Shown in pieces: positions 42,780-51,461 of a stretch of DNA of 64,000 nt (positions are counted from its first letter, which is position 1; each line of letters starts with the position of its first letter). Where the stretch lies: positions 310,001 through 374,000 of the forward strand of contig NZ_JBBCOR010000001.1 in NCBI RefSeq assembly GCF_037151175.1. The letters are read 5' to 3'. This stretch comes from Asaia sp003994335. Lineage in GTDB: Bacteria > Pseudomonadota > Alphaproteobacteria > Acetobacterales > Acetobacteraceae. The notes under the pieces are model-generated. The model was not told where the DNA came from. It did not search any database and worked only from the letters and a program-made list of their open reading frames with translations. A program made the position numbers and the translations under genes.

Positions 42780-45614
42780 TTAGCGCTTCCACCAGCCGGT
42801 ACGTGGCTTGGCGGGAGCAACCTCATCGACATTGATGGGCTGGACCACGGGGGGCGCATCCTCGGCCTTTGCCTTGCTGCGGCTCCCACGGCCCTTGGCT
42901 GGCGCCTTGGGCTCCGCGGCCACCGGGGCGGCATCAGCGTCTGCTGCCTTGCGCGGCGTACGACCACGGCGGGGCTTGGGTGCCTCCGGTTCGCTTACCA
43001 GGGCGACCGGTGTGCCCTCTGCGGCTGCGGCCTCCCCCGAAGTCTCGGCAATCTCGGCTGCAACCGGCGTCTTGCGCGGGCGACCGCGACGGCGTGGAGC
43101 CGGCTTCTCCTGATCGGCTTCCGCCACTGCGACAGGCTCGGGAACGGGCAAAGCCGCTTCCGGCACGGGCGCAGAGGGGGCAGGCTCGGATATCTCCGCA
43201 GCCGCAGGACGACGACGCGGGCGTGAGCGACCCTTTCGCCCTTCAGCCTCGATGCCATGACGCGACGTTTCGGCCTTGGGTTCGGCGGCGGATTGCGAAG
43301 CTTCGACCGGGACAGATTCAGCCAATGTGGGCTTGGGTTCCGTATTAAGCGCGGAAGGCGCCCCCAGACGCGATTCAGCCTGCTCAATCATGTCGAAGAT
43401 GTCGAACGATGCACCACCGAACGGATTGGCCGGAGTCGGTCCCTCCCAGCGGCTTTCCTTGCGCTCCGGCGTATTGCGACGCTCCTCGGTCGGGCGTGCG
43501 TCACGTGTCGGCTCGGCGCGCTCCTCACGGGAAACGCGACGGGTGCGCATGCGACGACGACCCGGAACGATCAAGGCCTCAGCCTCGCTCAGGCTGCTTT
43601 CCTCGGAGGGAGCCTGTTCCGGGGTGTTCCCGGAAATTTCGGCCTCATCGTCGGCCTCGTCGTCGGTCTCGGCGGTGGCGTCGCGCTGCTGGTCGTCACG
43701 GCCCTGTCCATCGCGGAACTCGTCGGAGCGGCGGCCATTGCGACGGCGGCGGCGACGGCGGCGGCGGCCGCCCTCTTCACGCGCACCTTCCTCGCGACCG
43801 TTTTCGTCACGGGTTTCCTTGGACTGCGCGGCGTCAAGCTCCTGCTCGAGTTCCTCTTCCTGCACGACAGAGGTTGCGGGCTCCACCTGAACGCCAGCCT
43901 CATGATCATCACGCTCACGCACCGCCCGCTGCTCGGCAGGCACCTGCGGACGCAGACGCTCGATACGCAGATCGGCGGGGGTCAGGCTGTCATCAGGCTG
44001 GAACGACACGCGCATGCGGTGACGCTGCTCAATTTCAGCGAGCCATTCACGCTTGTTGTTGAGGATATAAAGAGCGATCCCCGAGGTGATGTGCACGCTG
44101 ATTTCCGCGGCCTTCTGCTTCAGGCCTTCCTCATCGACGGCGCGCAGGACATGCAGGGCAGCGCTCTCGACGCCGCGGACATGACCTGTGCCCTGGCAAT
44201 GCGGGCAAGGTACAAGTACGGCTTCGGAAATCGAGGGACGCAGACGCTGACGCGACATTTCGAGCAGGCCGAAATGCGAGATCTGGCCGATCTGGATACG
44301 TGCACGATCCGAGCGCAGCGCATCCTTGAGGCGCTTTTCGACCATCGCGTTGTGCTTGCGGCTTTCCATGTCGATGAAGTCGATCACGACAAGACCGGCA
44401 AGATCGCGCAGCCGCAGCTGACGCGCCACTTCCTCCGCGGCTTCCAGATTCGTACGGACCGCCGTGTCCTCGATATTGCGCTGGCCGGTCGAACGACCCG
44501 AGTTCACGTCGATCGACACCAGTGCCTCGGTCTGGTTGATCACCAGATAACCACCCGATTTCAGCTGGGCCGTGGGTGAGAAGATCGCGTCCAGATGGCC
44601 TTCTACATGATAGCGGCCGAACAGGCTCTGGCTCTGGTCGCGCCAAAGTTTCACCTTGTTGGCGTTGTGCGGCATCAGAAGGCGCATGAATTCGCGCGCA
44701 TTCTTCCAGGCCGGTTCGCCATCGATGACGATTTCCTCGATATCCTTGCTGAACAGGTCACGGATGGCGCGCTTGATCAGGTTGGCTTCTTCATAGATCA
44801 GCGTTGGCGCGACCGATGAAAGCGTGTGATTGCGGATATCGTCCCAGAGCTGCAGCAGGTATTCGCAGTCGCGGGTGATCTCGGGACCAGGGCGCTGGGC
44901 ACCGGCCGTGCGCACGATCATGGCCATGCCGCGTGGCAGATCCAACTCGGCAATGATGTCACGCAGGCGCTTGCGATCGCTGTCCGAGGTGATCTTGCGC
45001 GATACGCCGCCGCCACGCAGGGCGTTGGGCATCAGCACGCAATAGCGACCGGCCAGCGAGACATAGGTGGTCAGCGCCGCACCCTTGTTGCCGCGCTCTT
45101 CCTTGACGACCTGCACAAGCAGGATCTGGCGGCGTCGGATGACTTCCTGAATCTTGTAGTTGCGCAGGAAGCGCGCCGTGCGACGGGCGGCTGCGCCTTC
45201 GTCACCGGTGTCGTGCTCACCCCCCACCGTTTCGGGACGGGCTTCGAACTCTTCCGTCTCGGCCGTGTCGGCCTCGGGCACAGCAGGCGCGTCCTGTTCA
45301 TTCTCGGCGCGCTCATCGGCACGCAGGTCTTCATCCTGCAGGGCGAGCAACTTTTCGCGGTCAGCAACAGGAATCTGGAAATAATCCGGATGAATTTCGC
45401 TGAACGCCAAGAAGCCGTGGCGATTGCCGCCGTAATCGACGAAGGCGGCCTGGAGGCTTGGCTCTACGCGAATGACCTTGGCGAGATAGATATTGCCCTT
45501 GATCTGCTTCTTGGACGACGTTTCGATGTCATAATCTTCGAGACGATCACCATCCATAACCACGACGCGGGTTTCTTCCGCGTGGGTGGTGTCGATCAGC
45601 ATACGCTTGTTCAT
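42780..45614 (-). CDS. rne: Ribonuclease E/G
   Basis: A 944-residue RNase E. The S1 RNA-binding part is split by an acidic insertion at about residues 93-145. The catalytic aspartates are Asp369 (VSIDVNSG) and Asp412 (VIDFIDM), and the zinc-link cysteines Cys470 and Cys473 are in VPCPHCQGTGHV. From about residue 560 the chain is disordered, with an arginine block (RRRRRRRRNGRR) for RNA binding and proline/alanine/lysine segments. It ends in TGWWKR, like the GWW motif that binds PNPase in Caulobacter. It processes rRNA, tRNA and mRNA and scaffolds the degradosome. The 5' leader may be long, allowing autoregulation. Confidence 0.97.
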   Translation of the reverse strand: MNKRMLIDTTHAEETRVVVMDGDRLEDYDIETSSKKQIKGNIYLAKVIRVEPSLQAAFVDYGGNRHGFLAFSEIHPDYFQIPVADREKLLALQDEDLRADERAENEQDAPAVPEADTAETEEFEARPETVGGEHDTGDEGAAARRTARFLRNYKIQEVIRRRQILLVQVVKEERGNKGAALTTYVSLAGRYCVLMPNALRGGGVSRKITSDSDRKRLRDIIAELDLPRGMAMIVRTAGAQRPGPEITRDCEYLLQLWDDIRNHTLSSVAPTLIYEEANLIKRAIRDLFSKDIEEIVIDGEPAWKNAREFMRLLMPHNANKVKLWRDQSQSLFGRYHVEGHLDAIFSPTAQLKSGGYLVINQTEALVSIDVNSGRSTGQRNIEDTAVRTNLEAAEEVARQLRLRDLAGLVVIDFIDMESRKHNAMVEKRLKDALRSDRARIQIGQISHFGLLEMSRQRLRPSISEAVLVPCPHCQGTGHVRGVESAALHVLRAVDEEGLKQKAAEISVHITSGIALYILNNKREWLAEIEQRHRMRVSFQPDDSLTPADLRIERLRPQVPAEQRAVRERDDHEAGVQVEPATSVVQEEELEQELDAAQSKETRDENGREEGAREEGGRRRRRRRRRNGRRSDEFRDGQGRDDQQRDATAETDDEADDEAEISGNTPEQAPSEESSLSEAEALIVPGRRRMRTRRVSREERAEPTRDARPTEERRNTPERKESRWEGPTPANPFGGASFDIFDMIEQAESRLGAPSALNTEPKPTLAESVPVEASQSAAEPKAETSRHGIEAEGRKGRSRPRRRPAAAEISEPAPSAPVPEAALPVPEPVAVAEADQEKPAPRRRGRPRKTPVAAEIAETSGEAAAAEGTPVALVSEPEAPKPRRGRTPRKAADADAAPVAAEPKAPAKGRGSRSKAKAEDAPPVVQPINVDEVAPAKPRTGWWKR

Positions 45615-46133
45615 AAATAGGGAGACTCCGGTCGGCCTTTGTCACGGCCGGGTGCAAGCCCTGTGCAGACACAGTGGCTGTTCCGGCGCGCGCGGCAGAA
45701 TGTCGAGGCGTGGTTTGTGAAAAAAGGCCATAGGACCAGCGCTCGCGGAACAGCGTCGGACGCAGGGCAAAGCCCGCTCCGGTAGTTTTCCACAAAACGA
45801 GACTGGCAGATTTCATGCGGCCCCTGCGAGTTGTCATCTGCGCCCCGTGTTCGAAGACTGACCTCTCTTGACATCCAGCGGCTATGCCAGCGGGAAGGGA
45901 GGGCTCTTGCAAACCGTGATGACGCGCGAAGCATGGCGGAAAACGGGAGCGGCGCGTCAGATAACGCCCCTGTGTACGGGGCTGCGTCCTGGCGCCGGAT
46001 CGACCGTTTCGTGATCCTTCTTCCACAGGATGACGTAAAACGGCGATCCGTGCAAGACGCTCGCCCCTGCCATGTTGACACCGCATTTCTACGCCAGAAA
46101 ATAGACAGTCGCTCTTCCTGTTTGAGGTCGCTT
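45615..46133. other. Intergenic 519 bases between rne and the amidase
   Basis: The divergent gap should contain the rne 5' leader, which by established knowledge is long and self-regulated in other bacteria, and the amidase promoter. Open frames cross it on both strands, but none has a ribosome site or recognisable content. Confidence 0.4.
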
Positions 46134-47039
46134 ATGCCCGTTTTCGATCCGACCCGCCGTCAGGTGGCGAATCTGCTTGGCGGGTCGTTGATGACCGGGG
46201 CATTGTTGAGGCCGCTCACGGGGTTTGCTTCGGCCCACAAGAGCGCGGTCCATAAGAGCGTCGCGCATAAGCCAACGCATCATGCCTCGGCGCACGGTCC
46301 AGCCAAGGCGCCTGCGGTGATCGGTACGGCCGCCCCGCCCCGTCCGGTCATCATGCTCGACCCTGGCCACGGAGGGAAGGATCCCGGAGCGATCGGTGTG
46401 AGTGGCACTTACGAGAAGCACATCGCCGCCGCCGCGGCGAAGGAACTCTACCGTCAGATCAAGGCGTCAGGCCGTTATGACGTGGTGATGACGCGCGCGG
46501 ATGATCATTTCATTCCGTTGGAGGGGCGTGTCGATCTGGCACATCGGCACAAGGCCCAGCTCTTCATCTCCATGCATGCCGACGCGCTGCATGATCCTGA
46601 TGTGCGCGGGGCCAGCGTCTATACATTGTCCAATGGTGCGTCCGATGCTCAGACGGCCTCGCTGGCCCAGACCGAGAACAGTGCGGATCGTTTTGCCGGG
46701 CCAGCATTTCACGGCATGTCGTCCGAGGTGCAGGATATCCTGGCAAGCCTCGTCAATGAAGAAACCCGGCGCGGGTCTGCCCATATGGCGGCCAGTGTCG
46801 TTTCGGCATTCCAGCCGCGTATCGGCCTGCTGCGCCACCCGGCACGGCACGCCGCCTTCGTGGTGCTGAAATCTGCCGACATTCCCTCTGTGCTTGTGGA
46901 GATGGGATTCATGTCCAATCGCCATGATGAGGCGGCCTTGCGTCAGGGGGCGTATCGGCAGCAGGTAGCCAGCGCCATGAGCGCAGCGATCGATCGCTAT
47001 TTCGCTTCCACGACAACGAATATTGCGCGCGCAGGGTAG
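46134..47039 (+). CDS. N-acetylmuramoyl-L-alanine amidase (Amidase_3, Tat-type signal)
   Basis: A 301-residue zinc amidase that cleaves septal peptidoglycan. The N-terminus MPVFDPTRRQVANLLGGS has a twin-arginine motif and a hydrophobic stretch, fitting Tat export as in AmiA/AmiC. A His/Ala/Lys-rich linker follows (KSAVHKSVAHKPTHHASAHG). Zinc ligands lie in MLDPGHGGKDPGA, the Glu after GTY, and ISMHADA; the catalytic Glu is in VLVEMGFMSN. The ATG at 46134 follows GAGG. The long frame back to 45831 is not supported. Confidence 0.92.
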   Translation: MPVFDPTRRQVANLLGGSLMTGALLRPLTGFASAHKSAVHKSVAHKPTHHASAHGPAKAPAVIGTAAPPRPVIMLDPGHGGKDPGAIGVSGTYEKHIAAAAAKELYRQIKASGRYDVVMTRADDHFIPLEGRVDLAHRHKAQLFISMHADALHDPDVRGASVYTLSNGASDAQTASLAQTENSADRFAGPAFHGMSSEVQDILASLVNEETRRGSAHMAASVVSAFQPRIGLLRHPARHAAFVVLKSADIPSVLVEMGFMSNRHDEAALRQGAYRQQVASAMSAAIDRYFASTTTNIARAG

Positions 47040-47084
47040 AAATTGTCTCTGTCGCGCTAGGCAAGACCCTGTCTTTTACAGTAG

Positions 47085-47115
47085 GAAGGGCGTCATGGAC
47101 ATTCTGACGCCCTTC
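47085..47115 (+). terminator. Hairpin after the amidase gene
   Basis: GAAGGGCGTCA pairs perfectly with TGACGCCCTTC (11 bp) around a 9-base loop, 45 bases after the stop. The T-run is weak (TTCTCC). Confidence 0.6.
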
Positions 47116-47210
47116 TCCAGCATAGGATCCCGTGCCGCCGCACGCGCTGATCTGTGCCCGGGCCTCCTCCTTCGTACGCTTCGACTTATCTGCCCCTGAG
47201 CGCATTTCGC

Positions 47211-47227
47211 CGCCGGGTTCTCCGGCG
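47211..47227 (+). promoter_or_regulatory. Small hairpin in the leuA leader
   Basis: CGCCGG-GTTCT-CCGGCG lies 51 bases before the leuA start. I looked for a leucine-rich leader peptide that would point to attenuation and did not find one, so its role is unknown. Confidence 0.25.
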
Positions 47228-47278
47228 CGTTCAGGGGGTTCACGATCTTGTTGTCCAAAGCCACGAAAAGAGACTGCC

Positions 47279-48850
47279 ATGACCATCTCCCATCCTTCCT
47301 TCGGCACGGTTGCTGACGACCGCGTCATTATTTTCGACACGACCCTGCGTGATGGTGAGCAATCACCCGGCTTCTCGATGAACCTCGAAGAAAAGATCCG
47401 CATGGCGAAGGCCTTGGAGGAACTGGGTGTCGATGTGATCGAGGCAGGTTTTCCCGTGGCCTCTCCCGGCGATTTCGAGAGCGTGCAGAAGATTGCCGAA
47501 ACCGTGCGTGAGTCGGTTGTGTGCGGTCTGGCCCGGAGTGGTGGCAAGCGTGACATCGAGGCTGCGGGGGAGGCGATTGCGAAGGCTCCGCGGCGGCGTA
47601 TTCACAACTTCATCTCCACGTCGCCGCTTCACATGAAGTACAAGCTGCGCATGGAGCCGGAAACCGTGCTGGAGCTGATCGCCCAAGGCAACACGGCATC
47701 ACGGCATTTTACCGATGACGTGCAGTGGTCGGCCGAGGACGGGTCGCGTACCGAGCCCGATTTCCTGTGCCGTTGCGTCGAGACGGCCATTCGCCATGGT
47801 GCTACTACCATCAACATCCCCGACACGGTGGGCTTCACCACGCCGGAGGAATTGCAGGCCATCTTCACCATGCTGCGCGAGCGCGTGCCGGGTGCGGAGA
47901 AGGTGATTTTCTCGACGCATAACCATAACGATCTGGGACTGGCCGTGGCCAACACTCTCGCAGCCGTGGCAGGCGGGGCGCGTCAGATCGAATGCACCAT
48001 CAATGGGATCGGGGAGCGCGCAGGTAATGCGGCGCTCGAGGAAATCGTGATGGCCATCCGTACACGTCGCGACAAGATCCCGTTCCAGAACCGCATCGAG
48101 ACGCCGCGTCTGCTCGGGATTTCGCGTTTGCTCGCAAATATCACCGGCTTTGACGTGCAGCCCAACAAGGCCATCGTCGGTCGCAACGCCTTCGCGCATG
48201 AGAGCGGTATCCACCAGGACGGTATCCTGAAGAATGCCGCAACATATGAGATCATGACGCCCGAGAGCGTAGGCTGGAGCAAGACGTCGCTGGTTCTGGG
48301 CAAGCATTCGGGCCGCGCAGCTTTTCGCGACAAGCTCAAGGCGCTGGGCTACGAGTTGCCAGATGAGAAGATTCAGGACGCGTTCGAACGCTTCAAGGTT
48401 CTGGCTGACCAGAAGAAGACCGTGTTCGACGATGATATCCGTGCGCTCGTCGATGATGAGACTCGCGATCACGACCGTATTCGCTTTGTCTCGCTCGACA
48501 TTCAGGCAGGCTCGCGCCGTCCCGCAGAAGCCGAGCTCGAACTGCTGGTCGATGGCACTGTGCGCAGCGCGAAGGTGACCGGCAATGGCCCGGTCGACGC
48601 AGCATTCAAGGCGATTGGAGAAATCTTCCCGCATGAGGCGGCTCTCGAACTGTTCTCGGTCGGCGCTGTGACCGAAGGGACGGATGCCCAGGCCAAGACT
48701 ACTGTGCGCCTGCGGGAAGGCGGCAAGATGGTGGATGGTCAGGGTGCAGATGCCGACACAGTCGTTTCCGCCGTGCGCGCCTATGTCCATGCGCTGAACA
48801 AGCTGCTGATCAAGCGCACCCGGAGCGAGCCTGAAGCGCTGACTGCCTGA
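47279..48850 (+). CDS. leuA: 2-isopropylmalate synthase
   Basis: A 523-residue enzyme, typical of the long bacterial form. The N-terminal TIM barrel starts RVIIFDTTLRDGEQSPGFSM and has the metal site HNHNDLGLAVAN and the glycine-rich GIGERAGNAALEEIVMA. An AHESGIHQDGILKN block follows, and the C-terminal regulatory domain (leucine feedback) covers about residues 390-515. It condenses 2-oxoisovalerate with acetyl-CoA in leucine synthesis. The ATG at 47279 follows AAGAGA. No other leu genes are in the window. Confidence 0.97.
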   Translation: MTISHPSFGTVADDRVIIFDTTLRDGEQSPGFSMNLEEKIRMAKALEELGVDVIEAGFPVASPGDFESVQKIAETVRESVVCGLARSGGKRDIEAAGEAIAKAPRRRIHNFISTSPLHMKYKLRMEPETVLELIAQGNTASRHFTDDVQWSAEDGSRTEPDFLCRCVETAIRHGATTINIPDTVGFTTPEELQAIFTMLRERVPGAEKVIFSTHNHNDLGLAVANTLAAVAGGARQIECTINGIGERAGNAALEEIVMAIRTRRDKIPFQNRIETPRLLGISRLLANITGFDVQPNKAIVGRNAFAHESGIHQDGILKNAATYEIMTPESVGWSKTSLVLGKHSGRAAFRDKLKALGYELPDEKIQDAFERFKVLADQKKTVFDDDIRALVDDETRDHDRIRFVSLDIQAGSRRPAEAELELLVDGTVRSAKVTGNGPVDAAFKAIGEIFPHEAALELFSVGAVTEGTDAQAKTTVRLREGGKMVDGQGADADTVVSAVRAYVHALNKLLIKRTRSEPEALTA

Positions 48851-48927
48851 GGACGAGAAACTGTCAGAGCCCTCGCGAGCATCGAGCTCGTGGCGGCTTC
48901 GATGGCCCTACGGTTGAGACGTCAGCC

Positions 48928-48960
48928 AGAGCGCCGGCCGATATTCCGGTCGGGCGCTCT
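48928..48960 (+). terminator. Terminator hairpin after leuA
   Basis: AGAGCGCC pairs with GGCGCTCT, with an extended inner stem (GGCCG/CGGTC) around ATATTC. No T-run is visible, so the efficiency is uncertain. Confidence 0.55.
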
Positions 48961-49125
48961 CGCTTCGGATAGGAGCCTAAGTTCACGCACTTGGTGTACC
49001 CTACACCGCTTGTCCATTCAGCAAGGCGCCCGCTGGAATGAGCGCCATTCGCGCAAGACATCCTCCCTGAGTGAACGTGCTATTCGCGTTCTTTTTCAGA
49101 GGCCGATGGCGCAGCTCATATACAG

Positions 49126-49160
49126 AAAACCCCGGAAGCCATGATCGGACCGCCGGGGGC
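49126..49160 (-). terminator. Terminator of the glycine-zipper lipoprotein operon
   Basis: On the minus strand CCCCGG (49158-49153) pairs with CCGGGG (49135-49130), followed by TTTT. It lies just after the stop of the larger lipoprotein gene. Confidence 0.65.
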
Positions 49161-49207
49161 TTGATATGGAATGGGCGGACCGTCTGGGCTCTCGTGTACC
49201 AGCGCGC

Positions 49208-49702
49208 TCAGTAACCGCTGCCGTAGCCCTGATTATAGGCGGGATAGCCCTGCGCGGTGGGGTAGCCATTCTGAGGGTATCCCCCTTGCGGGTACGCAGC
49301 CTGTGGTTGCGCCGGGTAAGCCGGAGCAGCGTAGCCATTCTGCGCGGGCTGGGCATATTGCTGGGGGTAGGCCTGCTGGGGCGCCTGGTTGTAATAACCC
49401 CCCTGATTGTAATACCCGCCCTGGCTGTAGGTATTACTCGGACGGTTAGGCGTTGTGGCCGCGCCACCGGCAGCGCCTACAAGCCCGCCGGCCAAAGCCC
49501 CGATTGCGGCGCCACGTCCGCCGCCCGCCAGGGCACCGATGGCCGCACCGGCACCCCCCCCGATCAGGGCGCCAGACCCGGCACGTGCGCCAGGGTCATA
49601 TGGGCTTCCGCAGCTGCTGAGCAGAGTGCAAAGACCTGCCACCCCCAGAGTTGCGGCAAGCCGTGTTGGCAGGCTGGTCGAATTCGAGGAGGGCGTGGCC
49701 AT
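49208..49702 (-). CDS. Glycine-zipper lipoprotein with prion-like Tyr/Gln/Gly tail
   Basis: A 164-residue lipoprotein: basic start, hydrophobic segment and lipobox LLSSC (Cys31). The mature N-terminus SPYDPGARAGSGALIGGG leads into a glycine zipper with GAAIGALAGG twice. After TTPNRP the last ~75 residues are low complexity (repeats of GGYYNQ, YPQ, AYPQGGYPQNGY), built of Y, Q, N, G, P and A without charge. It is the downstream paralogue of the 89-aa lipoprotein, 23 bases away. Such zippers can insert in or line the outer membrane; the tail could self-associate. Exact function unknown. Confidence 0.8.
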   Translation of the reverse strand: MATPSSNSTSLPTRLAATLGVAGLCTLLSSCGSPYDPGARAGSGALIGGGAGAAIGALAGGGRGAAIGALAGGLVGAAGGAATTPNRPSNTYSQGGYYNQGGYYNQAPQQAYPQQYAQPAQNGYAAPAYPAQPQAAYPQGGYPQNGYPTAQGYPAYNQGYGSGY

Positions 49703-49725
49703 TATACTCTCTCAGTCAGGTCAGA

Positions 49726-49995
49726 TCAGTAGCCCGAACGCGGACGGTTCGGGGTGGTTGCTGCACCGCCAGCCGCACCGAGGGCGCCACCGGCCAGCGC
49801 GCCGATAGCAGCGCCGCGACCACCGCCAGCCAGGGCGCCAATGGCTGCACCGCCGCCAGCGCCGATCAGGGCGCCCGAACCGGCACGTGCGCCCGGATCA
49901 TAGGGGTTGCCGCAAGCGCTGAGGCCGAGCATGCCCACACAGGCTGTGAGAGCCAGAAGCTTGCTCGGGCGGATCGAAATAGAACGCTTGGTCAT
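49726..49995 (-). CDS. Glycine-zipper lipoprotein (short paralogue)
   Basis: An 89-residue lipoprotein with the lipobox LGLSAC (Cys28). The mature ~60 residues are almost identical to those of the downstream gene (NPYDPGARAGSGALIG..., double GAAIGALAGG zipper, TTPNRP) but end at once with RSGY instead of the long tail. It resembles the YMGG/glycine-zipper outer-membrane lipoproteins such as OsmB or SlyB in layout. The pair is probably one operon, transcribed away from mreB. Third-codon differences show that the duplication is not recent. Confidence 0.8.
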   Translation of the reverse strand: MTKRSISIRPSKLLALTACVGMLGLSACGNPYDPGARAGSGALIGAGGGAAIGALAGGGRGAAIGALAGGALGAAGGAATTPNRPRSGY

Positions 49996-50393
49996 GGTCT
50001 TGGGTATCCTAGGTCATTCAGTCAACACTGCACGAACGGAGCGCGGTTTCCCGGGTTTCCCGGGTCCACTCAGACGTGAACAGGTTGGCGTCATATCGCC
50101 ATGGGACGCGCGTTCTTACCGTGGCGCCAAAATGGCAGAGAAGCGATTGTTTGTAACGCAAGGTAACCCCTGCCAGGGCCGGGTGGCAGGGATCCTGGAT
50201 TGTGGTCATTAAACTGCAATTTTCCCGCAAGGGGTCTTGCTCCCCACCCTTGGCCCCGGTAAGCCCTGCGCCAGAATATCTCGCGTCATGACTTCCATGC
50301 CCCCGGTATCTCCTCCCGAAAAAGGAAGGAATGTCGGCGAAAAGGAGCCAGGGCGCCACCCGCGCGCGCAAATCTTTCGGCCAGGAGGCTTGA
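49996..50393. other. Intergenic 398 bases upstream of mreB
   Basis: The region should hold the lipoprotein promoter (minus) and the mreB promoter (plus). One perfect hairpin is present: CCCTGCCA (50168-50175) with TGGCAGGG (50184-50191). No gene with a ribosome site was found. Confidence 0.4.
50168..50191 (+). promoter_or_regulatory. Perfect 8-bp hairpin in the mreB upstream region
   Basis: CCCTGCCA-N8-TGGCAGGG lies about 200 bases before mreB. It is not followed by a T-run on either strand, so it may be an operator or a 5'-leader element. Confidence 0.3.
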
Positions 50394-51440
50394 ATGTTCT
50401 CACGTCTGCTGGGTCTCATGTCGGCAGACATGGCTATCGACCTCGGCACCGCCAATACGCTCGTTTATGTCAAGGGACGCGGTATCGTGCTCGACGAGCC
50501 ATCCGTGGTTGCCATAGCCGAGGTGCGAGGCAAGAAGCAGGTTCTCGCCGTTGGCGAGGAAGCCAAGCTGATGGTCGGGCGTACCCCCGGCAATATTACG
50601 GCCATCCGCCCGCTGCGTGACGGCGTAATCGCCGATTTCGAAGTGGCGGAGGAAATGATCAAGCATTTCATCCGCAAGGTTCATAATCGCCGCGCCTTCG
50701 CCAGCCCGCAGATAATCGTCTGCGTACCTTCGGGCTCGACGGCTGTCGAGCGTCGCGCGATCCAGGAGAGCGCCGAGAGTGCCGGTGCGCGCAAGGTGAT
50801 GCTGATCGAGGAGCCCATGGCGGCGGCGATCGGCGCGGGTCTCCCGGTGACCGAACCTTCGGGCAGCATGATCGTCGATATCGGCGGCGGCACGACCGAG
50901 GTTGCGGTGATCTCGCTTGGCGGCATCGTTTATGCGCGTTCGGTGCGTGTGGGCGGCGACAAGATGGACGACGCCATCATTTCCTATATCCGCAAGACCT
51001 TCAATCTGCTGATCGGCGAGAGCTCGGCAGAGCGTCTCAAGATCGATATCGGCTCGGCGTGTCTGCCGGATGACCCGCGTGATCCGGGGCCGGTCAAGGA
51101 GGTCAAGGGACGCGATCTGATCAATGGCGTGCCCCGTGAGGTTCTGGTGAGCCAGGCCCAGGTGGCGGAGAGTCTTGCCGAGCCGGTGATGCAGATCGTG
51201 GATGCCGTCACCACGGCGCTCGAAAACACGCCCCCGGAACTCGCTGCGGACATCGTGGACAAGGGAATTGTGCTGACCGGCGGTGGCGCGTTGCTCTATC
51301 GTCTGGATGATGTGCTGCGCAATGCGACAGGCTTGCCGGTGACGGTGGGTGAGTCGCCATTGTCCTGCGTGGCGCTGGGCACGGGGCGCGCACTGGAAGA
51401 GATGCGCCGCCTGCGGAATGTCCTGATCTCGATGTACTGA
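50394..51440 (+). CDS. mreB: Rod shape-determining protein MreB
   Basis: A 348-residue bacterial actin. Phosphate and nucleotide loops are MAIDLGTANTLVYVKG, MIVDIGGGTTEVAVISLGG and GIVLTGGGALLYRLDD; the N-terminal MFSRLLGLMSAD can form the amphipathic membrane-binding helix. It forms filaments that steer the elongation machinery. The ATG follows AGGAGG. It heads the mreB-mreC-mreD-mrdA-rodA cluster, with mreC 21 bases after. Confidence 0.98.
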   Translation: MFSRLLGLMSADMAIDLGTANTLVYVKGRGIVLDEPSVVAIAEVRGKKQVLAVGEEAKLMVGRTPGNITAIRPLRDGVIADFEVAEEMIKHFIRKVHNRRAFASPQIIVCVPSGSTAVERRAIQESAESAGARKVMLIEEPMAAAIGAGLPVTEPSGSMIVDIGGGTTEVAVISLGGIVYARSVRVGGDKMDDAIISYIRKTFNLLIGESSAERLKIDIGSACLPDDPRDPGPVKEVKGRDLINGVPREVLVSQAQVAESLAEPVMQIVDAVTTALENTPPELAADIVDKGIVLTGGGALLYRLDDVLRNATGLPVTVGESPLSCVALGTGRALEEMRRLRNVLISMY

Positions 51441-51461
51441 TAACCAGGGAGCATCCCGTCG

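Larger units (their letters stand above)
48851..49207. other. Intergenic 357 bases between convergent genes
   Basis: Holds two terminator structures (see 48928-48960 and 49126-49160) and nothing else that I can support. Confidence 0.4.

Noticed and set aside
43257..44579. 440-codon plus-strand frame across rne
   Set aside because: The minus strand encodes an unmistakable RNase E with catalytic and zinc residues; the plus frame is a shadow of it.
47117..47278. Leucine attenuator upstream of leuA
   Set aside because: A small hairpin exists but no leader peptide with clustered leucine codons was found.
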